64,000 bases of DNA, taken from the NCBI GenBank assembly GCA_020632995.1, contig JACKEN010000012.1, positions 62,001-126,000 on the forward strand, read 5' to 3'. This stretch comes from Deltaproteobacteria bacterium. GTDB taxonomy: Bacteria; Myxococcota; Kuafuiibacteriia; Kuafuiibacteriales; Kuafuiibacteriaceae. The notes below the pieces were generated by a model. It was not told where the DNA came from and searched no databases. It worked only from the letters and a program-made list of their open reading frames with translations. The position numbers and the translations under genes were made by a program. Of this stretch, positions 18,804 to 27,437 are shown one piece after another; the first letter of the stretch is position 1, and each line of letters begins with the position of its first letter.

Positions 18804-19946
18804 GTGAACGGCGACGCGGTCCTGGAGCTGACGGGGCTGGACGCCCTGATCGCCGCCCTGATCGCACGGGGATATCGAGTCATCGGCCCCCGCGTGCAGG
18901 ACGGCGCGATCGTGCTGGACGAGCTCCAGCACGCGGCGGATCTGCCGGTAGGGGTGAAGGACGAACAATCCCCCGGTCGATATCGCCTGGCGCCCCGCTC
19001 CGATAACGCCCACTTCGGTTACGTGGTGGGCCCCCACGCCTACAAGCGCGTGTTCCACGTCCCGGTCGAGACCCTCTTTCGGGTCCGCCGGGACGGGCGC
19101 GGCTTCGAGGTGACGGAGACCCCCGTGGACGCCCGGCCGGTGGCCCTCTTCGGGGCCCGCGCCTGCGACGTGGCGGCCACCACCGTGCAGGACCGGGTCC
19201 TGGCCGAGGGCGCCCATCCCGACCCCAGGTACGTGGCTCGGCGCAAGGACGCCTTCGTGGTGGCGGTGGCCTGCAACGAGCCCGGCGCCACCTGCTTCTG
19301 CGCGTCCATGAACACCGGGCCGCGGCCCGCCGACGGCTTCGATCTGTCGCTCACCGAGCTCCTCCCCGAGCCGGGGGTGCCGCACCGCTTCTACGTCGAG
19401 GTCGGCACGGAGCGGGGGCGCGCGGTGCTGGACGAGGTCGCGCACGCCCTCCCGAGCGACGAGGATCGGCGGCGGGCCCGAGCGCTCGCCGACGCCGCGG
19501 TGGCCTCGATGGACAAGCACCTGGAGACCCGCCACCTGCGGGACCTCCTCATCGACAACCCGGAGCACCCGCGCTGGCGGGCGGTGGCGGAGCGTTGCAT
19601 CACCTGCACCAGCTGCACCCTGGTGTGCCCGACCTGCTTCTGCTCGTCGATGGACGACGTGACCTCGCTCGAGGGCGAGGCGGAGCGGGTCCGGCGCTGG
19701 GACTCCTGCTTCACGCGCTCCTACTCGTACATGCACGGGGGCCCGGCCCGCCCGTCGGTGGAGGCGCGGTATCGGCACTGGCTGACCCACAAGCTGGCCG
19801 GTTGGATCGATCAGTTCGGGAGCTCGGGCTGCGTCGGGTGCGGCCGGTGCATCACGTGGTGCCCGGCCGGCATCGACCTCACCGAGGAGGTGGCGGCCAT
19901 CCGCGCGGACGTGAAGGCGGCGCGCGGCGCGTCGAAGGAGGCATGA
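18804..19946 (+). CDS. hydB: Group 3b [NiFe] hydrogenase beta subunit (4Fe-4S protein)
   Basis: A 380-aa iron-sulfur subunit of a bidirectional NADP-linked sulfhydrogenase-type enzyme. Two ferredoxin-like clusters are visible near the C-terminus, CITCTSCTLVCPTCFC and CVGCGRCITWCPAG, and an extra Cys-containing segment (ATCFCASM) lies mid-protein. In this family it carries electrons between the delta/alpha hydrogenase module and the flavoprotein gamma subunit. It begins the operon with a GTG start and ends in a 4-nt overlap with the next gene. A 13-bp inverted repeat lies just upstream. Confidence 0.88.
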   Translation: MNGDAVLELTGLDALIAALIARGYRVIGPRVQDGAIVLDELQHAADLPVGVKDEQSPGRYRLAPRSDNAHFGYVVGPHAYKRVFHVPVETLFRVRRDGRGFEVTETPVDARPVALFGARACDVAATTVQDRVLAEGAHPDPRYVARRKDAFVVAVACNEPGATCFCASMNTGPRPADGFDLSLTELLPEPGVPHRFYVEVGTERGRAVLDEVAHALPSDEDRRRARALADAAVASMDKHLETRHLRDLLIDNPEHPRWRAVAERCITCTSCTLVCPTCFCSSMDDVTSLEGEAERVRRWDSCFTRSYSYMHGGPARPSVEARYRHWLTHKLAGWIDQFGSSGCVGCGRCITWCPAGIDLTEEVAAIRADVKAARGASKEA

Positions 19947-20416
19947 TGGAGACCCATTCGTTGGCGCGGGCGCTCGCGCAGAACACCTTGCTCACGAAGC
20001 TGTCCATGGACCACCTGGAGTTCCTCTCCGGGTGCGCCAAGAACGTGCGGATCTCGGCTGGCGAGTACCTGTTCCGGGAGGGGGAGGACGCAAACGAGCT
20101 CTTCCTCATCCGGCGGGGCGTCATCGCCCTCGAGGTCTACGCGCCGCCCCGGAGCACCATGTCGGCGGAGACGGTGGGCTCGGGCGATCTGCTGGGCTGG
20201 AGCGTGCTCTTCCCGCCCCACACCTGGTCGATCGACGCCCGGGTCCTGGAGGACGCCTTGCTCTTCTCGATCGACGGCGCGTGCCTGCGGAAGAAGCTCG
20301 AGGCGGATCACGACTTCGGCTACCACCTGATGCGGGTGGTGCTGGAGCACGTGCACCGGCGCCTGGAGCGCCTGCGCCTGCAGCAGCTCGACGTCTATCG
20401 GACGGAGTCGATATGA
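19943..20416 (+). CDS. Cyclic-nucleotide-binding (Crp/PKA-type) domain protein without HTH
   Basis: A 157-aa single-domain protein with a cNMP-binding beta-roll: ISAGEYLFREGEDANELFLIRRGVIAL, then GDLLGWSVLFPPHTW in the phosphate-cassette region, and a C-terminal helix (HVHRRLERLRLQQLDVY). It has no DNA-binding domain, so it is not a Crp regulator. Its place between hydrogenase beta and gamma genes, overlapping both by 4 nt, suggests it binds or gates the enzyme complex. A canonical cAMP Arg is not obvious. The start is 19943 or the adjacent ATG at 19946, preceded by GGAGG. Confidence 0.82.
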   Translation: MMETHSLARALAQNTLLTKLSMDHLEFLSGCAKNVRISAGEYLFREGEDANELFLIRRGVIALEVYAPPRSTMSAETVGSGDLLGWSVLFPPHTWSIDARVLEDALLFSIDGACLRKKLEADHDFGYHLMRVVLEHVHRRLERLRLQQLDVYRTESI

Positions 20417-21255
20417 GCGCCGCGGTCGACATCGGCCTGGCGCCGATGCTCCCCAGGCCCGCGCGGATCACCCGGGTGGTGAAGGAGACCGCGGACACCT
20501 TCACCCTCCACCTGGAGCCGCCAGACGGCAAGCTGGCCTTCATGCCTGGCCAGTTCAACATGCTCTACGTGTTCGGGGTGGGAGAGGTGCCGATCTCCAT
20601 CAGCGGTGATCCCGACGCGCCCGAGGTGCTGGTGCACACCATTCGGGCGGTGGGCGCGGTGACCAAGGCGCTCATGGCGATGGTCCCCGGCGACGTGGTG
20701 GGGGTCCGCGGCCCCTACGGCAACGCCTGGCCGGTGGGGGAGGGGATGCGCCGGGACCTGGTGGTGGTGGCGGGCGGCATCGGCCTCGCGCCGCTGCGCC
20801 CGGTGATCTACCACGCGCTCTCCCACCGCGCGGACTTCGACCGGGTCTACGTGCTCTACGGGACCCGCACCCCCAGCGACATCCTCTTCGAGGAGGAGCT
20901 GCGGGCGTGGCGCGCGCGCTTCGACATGGAGGTGGAGCTGACGGTGGACCGTGGCCTCGCCGGCTGGTCCGGTCGCACCGGGGTGGTCACCACCCTGATC
21001 GAGCGGGCCGACTTCGCGCCGGAGTCCGCGGTGGCGATGGTGTGCGGGCCGGAGGTGATGATGCGCTTCGCGGCTCGCGAGCTGGCGCAGAACGGGGTGG
21101 AGGAGGAGCGGATCTTCGTCAGCCTCGAGCGCAAGATGAAGTGCGGGGTGGGGCTGTGCGGGAACTGCCAGCTCGGCCCCGAGCTGCTGTGTCGAGACGG
21201 CCCGATCTACCCCTACAGCCGGGCGCGCCGCCTCTTCGCGGTGAGGGAGCTGTGA
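20413..21255 (+). CDS. hydG: Group 3b hydrogenase gamma subunit (FAD/NAD(P) reductase)
   Basis: A 280-aa flavoprotein of the ferredoxin-NADP reductase superfamily. The FAD-binding barrel contains FMPGQFNML and GVGEVPISIS, the NAD(P) domain has VVAGGIGLAPLRPV, and the C-terminus has a [2Fe-2S] motif CGVGLCGNCQLGPELLC. It exchanges electrons between NADPH and the iron-sulfur chain. The ATG at 20413 overlaps the preceding stop (ATGA). Confidence 0.9.
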   Translation: MSAAVDIGLAPMLPRPARITRVVKETADTFTLHLEPPDGKLAFMPGQFNMLYVFGVGEVPISISGDPDAPEVLVHTIRAVGAVTKALMAMVPGDVVGVRGPYGNAWPVGEGMRRDLVVVAGGIGLAPLRPVIYHALSHRADFDRVYVLYGTRTPSDILFEEELRAWRARFDMEVELTVDRGLAGWSGRTGVVTTLIERADFAPESAVAMVCGPEVMMRFAARELAQNGVEEERIFVSLERKMKCGVGLCGNCQLGPELLCRDGPIYPYSRARRLFAVREL

Positions 21256-21256
21256 G

Positions 21257-22045
21257 ATGAGCAACGGACCGAGCCTCGGCGTCTTCAAGTTCGCGTCCTG
21301 CGATGGGTGTCAACTCAGCCTGCTGGACTGCGAGGACGAGATCCTGGCGGTGGCGAAGGCGGTGCGCATCGCCAACTTCCCGGAGGCCTCCCGCGCGGTG
21401 GTGGAGGGCCCCTACGACGTGGCCCTGGTGGAGGGCTCGGTGACCACCGCCCACGACCTGCAGCGCCTGCTCCGGGTGCGGCAGGAGAGCCGGGTCCTGG
21501 TGACCATCGGCGCCTGCGCCACCGCGGGGGGCATCCAGGCCCTCCGGAACGCGGCGGACGTGGCGGAGTACACCCGGGTGGTCTACGCCCACCCCGAGTA
21601 CATCAACACCCTGGAGCGCTCCACCCCGATCGCCGAGCACGTGAAGGTGGACTACGAGCTCCGGGGCTGCCCGGTGAACAAGCGCCAGCTCCTGGACGTG
21701 CTGCTGGCGCTCCTGCACGGGCGCAAGCCGGACATCCACCCGCACCCGGTGTGCGTGGAGTGCAAGATGGCTGGCACCACCTGCGTGCTGGTGGCCAACG
21801 GCACCCCCTGCCTGGGCCCGGTGACCCACGCGGGGTGCGGCGCCCTGTGCCCGAGCTACGCCCGCGGCTGCTTCGGCTGCTACGGGCCGGCGGAGGACGC
21901 CCGGGTCGGCGCGCTCGCGGGGCCCCTGGCCGCGTCAGGGGCGAAGCCGGACGAGCTCGTGCGGCTGTACAGCACGTTCAACGTGGCCGCGCCCGCCTTC
22001 CAGGAGGGGCAGCGGCTGGCGCGCGAGGGAGGAGCATCCAAGTGA
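21257..22045 (+). CDS. hydD: Group 3b hydrogenase delta (small) subunit
   Basis: A 262-aa small subunit of [NiFe] hydrogenase. The proximal-cluster motif FASCDGCQLSLLD opens the protein, followed by GACATAGG and the RGCPVNK block. The C-terminal region carries further cluster ligands (CVECKM, GTPCLGPV, GCGALCPSYARGCFGCYGP). It passes electrons from the NiFe site to HydB. GTGA-type overlap with the large-subunit gene implies coupled synthesis. Confidence 0.92.
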   Translation: MSNGPSLGVFKFASCDGCQLSLLDCEDEILAVAKAVRIANFPEASRAVVEGPYDVALVEGSVTTAHDLQRLLRVRQESRVLVTIGACATAGGIQALRNAADVAEYTRVVYAHPEYINTLERSTPIAEHVKVDYELRGCPVNKRQLLDVLLALLHGRKPDIHPHPVCVECKMAGTTCVLVANGTPCLGPVTHAGCGALCPSYARGCFGCYGPAEDARVGALAGPLAASGAKPDELVRLYSTFNVAAPAFQEGQRLAREGGASK

Positions 22046-23337
22046 GCGAGGCACGGACCATCAAGGTGGACTACCTGGCCCGGGTCGAGGGCGAGGGCGC
22101 GCTGACCGTGGTCGTGAAGGACGGCGTGGCCCAGGACGTGCGCCTGTCGATCTTCGAGCCGCCGCGCTTCTACGAGGGCTTCCTGCGCGGCCGCGGCTTC
22201 CGGGAGGTGCCGGACATCACCGCGCGGATCTGCGGGATCTGCCCGGTGGCGTATCAGATGAGCAGCTGCCAGGCGATGGAGGACGCCCTCGGCTGGGTGG
22301 TGCCGGAGCCGCTGCAGCGCCTGCGGCGCCTCTTGTACTGCGGAGAGTGGATCGAGAGCCACGCGCTCCACATGTTCATGCTCCACGCCCCGGACTTCCT
22401 CGGGGTGCAGGACGTGGTGGCCCTGGCCGAGCTCCACCCGGAGTGGGTGAAGGCCGCCCTGCACATCAAGAAGACCGGGAACGAGCTGATGCGGATCGTG
22501 GGCGGGCGCGAGATCCACCCCATCAACGTGCGGGTGGGGGGCTTCTACCGCGCCCCGCGCAAGGCCGAGCTCGCCGCGCTCCTGCCGGACCTCGAGTCCT
22601 CGCTGCAGGAGGCGCAGGCGGCCTTGCCGTGGCTGGCCACCTTCGATTACCCCGAGCTGGAGCGCGACTGGGAGCTGGTCACCCTCAAGCACCCCGAGGA
22701 GTACCCGTTCTGCCGGGGGAACATCGTGTCCTCGCACGGGATCGACGTCCCGTTCTCGGGGTTCCCGGACCACTTCGAGGAGCGCCACATGGCGCACTCC
22801 AACGCGCTGCACGCGGTGGTGAAGGCCCGGGGGCACTACCACACCGGGCCGATGGCCCGCTTCAACCTGTGCTTCGACACCCTGGGCGAGGCGGCGAAGG
22901 CCTCGGCGGCGCAAGTGGGGTTGACGGTCCCCTGCATGAACCCCTTCAAGAGCCTGCTCGTGCGCGGGGTGGAGCTCATCCAGGCCCTCGACGAGGCGGT
23001 GCGCATCGTCGCGGACTATCGGCCGCCCTCCGAGCCCTTCGTGGAGGGCCCGGTGCACGCGGGGACGGGGCACGGGGCCTCGGAGGCCCCGCGGGGGATG
23101 CTCTATCACCGCTACACGATCGACGACGCCGGCTTGATCACCGACGCGGTCATCGTGCCCCCCACCGCCCAGAACCAGGGGACGATCGAGGACGATCTGC
23201 GCGCGCTGGCCCCCCAGCTGGCCACCCTGCCCCTCGAGGACGCCACCTGGCGGGCCGAGCAGGCGGTGCGGAACTATGACCCGTGCATCTCCTGCGCGAC
23301 CCACTTCCTGAAGCTGAGGTTCGAGGAGGCCAGCTGA
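22042..23337 (+). CDS. hydA: Group 3b hydrogenase alpha (large, NiFe) subunit
   Basis: A 431-aa catalytic subunit. The N-terminal NiFe ligand motif is RICGICPVAYQ (Cys 64 and 67) and the C-terminal one DPCISCATH (Cys 415 and 418), both intact. Thirteen residues follow the last His, the type of short tail removed by a maturation protease, which is encoded next. The enzyme interconverts H2 and NADPH and, in archaea, can reduce sulfur. The GTG start at 22042 is preceded by GGAGG. No hyp maturation genes lie in the window. Confidence 0.93.
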   Translation: MSEARTIKVDYLARVEGEGALTVVVKDGVAQDVRLSIFEPPRFYEGFLRGRGFREVPDITARICGICPVAYQMSSCQAMEDALGWVVPEPLQRLRRLLYCGEWIESHALHMFMLHAPDFLGVQDVVALAELHPEWVKAALHIKKTGNELMRIVGGREIHPINVRVGGFYRAPRKAELAALLPDLESSLQEAQAALPWLATFDYPELERDWELVTLKHPEEYPFCRGNIVSSHGIDVPFSGFPDHFEERHMAHSNALHAVVKARGHYHTGPMARFNLCFDTLGEAAKASAAQVGLTVPCMNPFKSLLVRGVELIQALDEAVRIVADYRPPSEPFVEGPVHAGTGHGASEAPRGMLYHRYTIDDAGLITDAVIVPPTAQNQGTIEDDLRALAPQLATLPLEDATWRAEQAVRNYDPCISCATHFLKLRFEEAS

Positions 23338-23801
23338 TGTGGGTGGCGGGCCTCGGTCAGGTCGCGGCGGGGGACGACGGGGTCGGCCTGCGGGTCATCG
23401 AGCTGCTCATGCAGGCTGACCTGCCCGAGGGGGTGAGCCTCCACCGCCTCGCGGACCCGGTGGAGCTGGTGCCCCTCCTCGGCACGGGCGAGGCCGGGGT
23501 GGTGGTGGACGCGGTGCTCGCTGCGCCCCCCGGGGTGACGCGGGTGCTGACCGAGGACGAGCTGGATCCGAGCCCGAGCGCGGCGGTGTCGAGCCACGGG
23601 CTCTCGGTGCTCCAGGCGGTGCGCCTGGCCCGCGCAATCCACCCTGCCGTGCGCCCCGTGACCTTCGTGGCGATCCAGATCGCGGCCCCCACCGCCCACC
23701 ATCACGGGCTCTCGCCCGACGTGGAGGCCGCGGCCCTGGAGGCCGCCGCCCTCGTCCTTGCCACAGCTCAGGCCGGCGGCATCACCACGCTGAGGCCGTA
23801 G
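23337..23801 (+). CDS. Hydrogenase maturation protease (HycI/HybD family)
   Basis: A 154-aa endopeptidase that trims the C-terminus of the NiFe large subunit after nickel insertion. The N-terminal GLGQVAAGDDGVGLRV matches the family's GxGNxLxxDDGxG motif with Gln in place of Asn. An Asp (VVVDAVLAAPPG) and a His (VSSHGLSVLQAV) take the positions of the nickel-sensing residues. The ATG at 23337 overlaps the hydA stop (TGATG) with GAGGAGG upstream. It closes the operon and overlaps the convergent giant gene by 34 nt. Confidence 0.88.
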   Translation: MWVAGLGQVAAGDDGVGLRVIELLMQADLPEGVSLHRLADPVELVPLLGTGEAGVVVDAVLAAPPGVTRVLTEDELDPSPSAAVSSHGLSVLQAVRLARAIHPAVRPVTFVAIQIAAPTAHHHGLSPDVEAAALEAAALVLATAQAGGITTLRP

Positions 23802-26800
23802 TTCCGCGCGGCCTCCTTCTGGGCGGCCGGCGTGACGGCGTAGCCGGTGTTCACGCCCTCCCAGCCGATGAAGTAGTCGTTGGCGTTCAGGCCCTCGGAC
23901 TGGTGCATGCCGGTGACGCCCCGGTGCAGCCACACCGAGACCTGCTGGTGCTCGGCCTTCAGGCCGCGCTCGGCCGCCACCTGGTTGGCCATCTGGGCAT
24001 CCGCGATCATGAAGGGCACCTTCATGGCCGCGGCCTTGGCCATCGAGTGCTGGTACATCAGCTTCTGCTCGGCCGCCCCGGGGTGGCCCGCGGGGGTGGG
24101 CATCGGGTGGTCCATGTACAGGGCGAGGCCCTTGTAGCCGTTCGGGAGCTCGACCCGGAGCAGGCGCAGGCAGCCCCGGCCGATGGGGGTGTCGTCCCGC
24201 ATCGCGCGGATCATCTTGTACTGGGAGCCGGAGATGAACTCCGCCAGGCTCGCCCGGTTGTGACCGCGGCTGGCGTCGAGGCAGGACCCGCCGCCGAACG
24301 ACTTCATCCATGCGTCCAGGGTGTCGTCGTCCGCCGCGTAGACGCCCTGCCGGGCCTGGGTCGGGGCGGGCTTGACCACCGCCACCGCGGACTCCAGCGC
24401 GTCGAGGAAGCCGGCCTGCCGCCGCCGCCGGAGCACGCCCATCGCGGCCTGGGCCAGGGGCTTGAGCTCGGCGAGCGCGCCCTGGGCGTCGGCGGGGAAC
24501 CCGTCGGCGAACTGCCGCTTCAGCCCCTGCTCGAGCTCGATGAGGGCGAGGCGCTCCTGGATCGGCCCCATGGCCTTCGAGGCGTCCCGGTGGGCCTTCG
24601 AGCCCTTCTTGGCGTCGCGCAGGGTCGCCAGCAGCTCGTCCCGCTGCTTGCCGAGCGCCTTCTGCGAGGCCTGGTTGTAGCCCACGTCCTCGAAGCCGCG
24701 GCCGGCGAGCGGGACGTTGGCCTTGAGGGTCTTGGCCACCCCCTTGAGGAGCTGCAAGGCCTCTTGCGCAGCGGGATCGTCCGCGGCCTGGACCGCCTGA
24801 CCCTGGGCCGAGGTCGTCATGGGTCGGATCCACGCCTCGAGCTGCTCGGGCCGGAGCGGGGCCAGGTGCTCCCTGGCGGACGCGCTCTCGTACTTGGGCG
24901 CGGGCCAGGTGCCGTCGGCGTGCGCCCGTATGGCCTCCAGCACCGGCGGGAGGAAGTACCCACCGGCGGTGCCGTGCAGCGCGCTGTCGAGGAAGGCGAC
25001 GAAGGCCCCGATCTCGGCCGAGCACTTCTCGAGGATCGCGCCGCCGGTGGGATCGAGGTTGGCCACGTTGCCCAGGTCGATCCCCTGCAGCGCCGCGCCC
25101 AGCTTCGCCGCCTTCATCGCCTCGACCGGGTTCTTGGCCTCGTTCAGCCCCTGGATCAGCTGATCCCAGGGGACGGCGTGCGCGTTGCCCTGCCGGTGCT
25201 CGGCCGCCACGTAGGTCGCCGCGGCGGCCTTGGCCTTGGCGTCGGAGGGGCTCTTGGCGAGGGCGGTGAAGAAGTCTGCGCGCCCGGTCTGGGCCACGGC
25301 GAAGATGGCGTCGCGCAGCGCGCGCACGTGGGCGTGGGAGCGGGTCGAGCTCATCTCACCCACCACCCAGGTCAGCTCGGGCGCGGGCAGGGTGCGGGCC
25401 GCGGTCATCGCCACCTCGACCGGCAGGACGGGGTGGGCGGCCACGTAGGCGGCCACGCTCTTCTTGGCGTCGCGCCCCGCCCCGCGGGCGGCCACCAGCC
25501 CGCCCGGCTCGGCCGCCGCGGCGGTGAAGTCCGCGCTGATCCGCGGCAGGTCGACCTGCCGCGGATCGCGATCGAAGCGCCCCAGGTTGGCCGCGATCTG
25601 CACCGCCACCCGCACCGTGTCGGCGGCGTTCTTGCCTCTCAGGTGCGCCGCGGACTGCTGGAGCAGGGTGTTGAAGAAGGGCACCGGGTCGTGCAGGAAG
25701 GCCTGCTGGTGGGCGAGGTCGATGAGCCCCGGCTCGCCGCCCCGGCCGCGCTCGAGGAGCGCGGTCACGTCGAGCCCCGGCAGGTGAGCTTGCACCGTCT
25801 GCACCAGGGACCCGATCCGATCGATGGTGCCCAGGTCGAGGTCGCCGGGGCTGCGGGCCGCTGCGGTGGCGACCTGCCGGGTGTTTGCGGCCAGCTGCAG
25901 CCCGATCCGCTGGTGGACCATCTGGAAGCGATCCGCGAACGCGCGGAGCTCCGCCGGATCCTGGATCCGCCGGGACTCGACGTGCAGGGCCTCCATCAGG
26001 TCCACCGGGTCGTGGTCGAGGCGCTCCAGCAGCACGGCGGCCGCCTGCAGGCCGGGGCCGGGGGGCAGGCGCTCGAGCTTGGCCAGGGCGGGGGCGAGAT
26101 CGGCCTGGGCCGGATCCATCCCCACCGCGATGACGTGGGCCTTCAGGAGGGCGCCCGCGAGGTTGTTGGGGAGCTTGAGCCGATCGACCCTGGCCAGCGC
26201 GGCGCGGGCCTCGGGGGACTCCGCGAGCATCGCGTGGTGGTCGACGAGATACTGCAGGATGCCTTCCACTCCGGGGGCGCGGGCGGCGAGCTCGATCACC
26301 CGCGCGAGCGAGCCGTAGCCCGCCGCGGTCCCCTCGTCGGCCGCCCGCTGGACGCTGGGCAGGGCCCGGTTGGCCAGGGCCTCCACCAGGCCGAGCAGGG
26401 TGGCGGGGCCCGAGGGGTTGGCCTCCACCACCTTGGCCAGGGCGCCCATCATCGCATCGGCCGCCGCCCGGGCCGGGGTCCCCTCCGGGAGCCCGACCGT
26501 CAGCTCACCGAGCTGCCGGCTGAGGGCCTCGCGGGGCGCCGTCAACTCCGCCTGCACGTCCCGGAGGGCGGCGGTGAAGGCCGCGTTCGAGTCGTCGGGG
26601 GTCTCGCGCAGCGCGCGCTGGAAGGTCCCCACGATGCGGCCGAGCTCGCCCTGGTCACAGCCCGTCACCGGGACCGCGCGGCCGAGGTACTCCGCCGCCT
26701 GCTGCCAGATCGCGGGGCGCTGGCTGGACTTCAGCTCGGGCCGCCGCGACTCCACCGCCTCCACCACGTTGCGGAAGCCGAACATGAGCGACGACACCCC

Positions 26801-27304
26801 GGCGCGGCCCTCGAGCTCATCGAGCAGGCCCAGGATCATCGTCTTGGCGGCCTCGGCGTGCTTGCCCGCGGGGACGTCGCGGGTGTTGCCCCGGGGCTCG
26901 AGGAGGGAGGAGAGGGCGGCCATCGCCGGGATCAGGTTGTCGTGGGGCCCGACGGCCTCCACCAGCCCGCGCATGGCGCGGATGGAGCCGGACACCACCT
27001 GCCGCTTCTCCGCGTCGGGCAGGTGCTGGGTGCTCCGGCCCAGCGCGTTGTAGAAGGCGTCCACCGCGCGGCCGAACTGCGCGGCGCGGTGGGTCTTGAG
27101 CGCGGTCACCGCGGCGGCGATCGCCTGCATGTCGTCGCCCGAGTTGGCGACGCTGGCGCCGAGCCGCTTGAGGACCTTCTCGCTCGCGAGGGTGTCCTGC
27201 AGGAGGGGTTGCGCTGCCTTGGCCTTCGCCCCCTTGGGGGCCTCGGCCCCCTGGGGCTGCTGGGCTTGGACCCGGGTCTGGGACAGGCGATTCAACCAGC
27301 TCAC
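23768..27304 (-). CDS. Giant 1178-aa protein of unknown function
   Basis: Mostly alpha-helical Ala/Leu-rich sequence with no signal peptide or membrane helix, reminiscent of a HEAT-like solenoid. The C-terminal ~200 residues are different, with aromatic and charged strands. They include GGGSCLDASRGHNRASL (Cys at about 1008) and IGRGCLRLL, then LYMDHPMPTP, IADAQM, VSVWLHRGVTGMH and YFIGWEGVNTGY. Cys, His and Asp in conserved-looking contexts suggest an enzymatic domain, for example a thiol enzyme. I do not recognise the family. A large non-secretory protein with a catalytic-looking end could be an effector, but no secretion genes are near. The GTG at 27304 is the likely start. One GCAA-N6-TTGC site at 24754. 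Confidence 0.75.
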   Translation of the reverse strand: MSWLNRLSQTRVQAQQPQGAEAPKGAKAKAAQPLLQDTLASEKVLKRLGASVANSGDDMQAIAAAVTALKTHRAAQFGRAVDAFYNALGRSTQHLPDAEKRQVVSGSIRAMRGLVEAVGPHDNLIPAMAALSSLLEPRGNTRDVPAGKHAEAAKTMILGLLDELEGRAGVSSLMFGFRNVVEAVESRRPELKSSQRPAIWQQAAEYLGRAVPVTGCDQGELGRIVGTFQRALRETPDDSNAAFTAALRDVQAELTAPREALSRQLGELTVGLPEGTPARAAADAMMGALAKVVEANPSGPATLLGLVEALANRALPSVQRAADEGTAAGYGSLARVIELAARAPGVEGILQYLVDHHAMLAESPEARAALARVDRLKLPNNLAGALLKAHVIAVGMDPAQADLAPALAKLERLPPGPGLQAAAVLLERLDHDPVDLMEALHVESRRIQDPAELRAFADRFQMVHQRIGLQLAANTRQVATAAARSPGDLDLGTIDRIGSLVQTVQAHLPGLDVTALLERGRGGEPGLIDLAHQQAFLHDPVPFFNTLLQQSAAHLRGKNAADTVRVAVQIAANLGRFDRDPRQVDLPRISADFTAAAAEPGGLVAARGAGRDAKKSVAAYVAAHPVLPVEVAMTAARTLPAPELTWVVGEMSSTRSHAHVRALRDAIFAVAQTGRADFFTALAKSPSDAKAKAAAATYVAAEHRQGNAHAVPWDQLIQGLNEAKNPVEAMKAAKLGAALQGIDLGNVANLDPTGGAILEKCSAEIGAFVAFLDSALHGTAGGYFLPPVLEAIRAHADGTWPAPKYESASAREHLAPLRPEQLEAWIRPMTTSAQGQAVQAADDPAAQEALQLLKGVAKTLKANVPLAGRGFEDVGYNQASQKALGKQRDELLATLRDAKKGSKAHRDASKAMGPIQERLALIELEQGLKRQFADGFPADAQGALAELKPLAQAAMGVLRRRRQAGFLDALESAVAVVKPAPTQARQGVYAADDDTLDAWMKSFGGGSCLDASRGHNRASLAEFISGSQYKMIRAMRDDTPIGRGCLRLLRVELPNGYKGLALYMDHPMPTPAGHPGAAEQKLMYQHSMAKAAAMKVPFMIADAQMANQVAAERGLKAEHQQVSVWLHRGVTGMHQSEGLNANDYFIGWEGVNTGYAVTPAAQKEAARNYGLSVVMPPA

Positions 27305-27437
27305 GGCCGGTATCGTACATGGGACCACCTTTCGGGGGTAGCGCCGTGCGCGAGATCCGCCGCACGTCCGATGCGAGTAAACCCTTAAGAAGCACCGCGT
27401 TGACCCGACCCGAGCCCGGGTGCGAGATGGAGGCACC

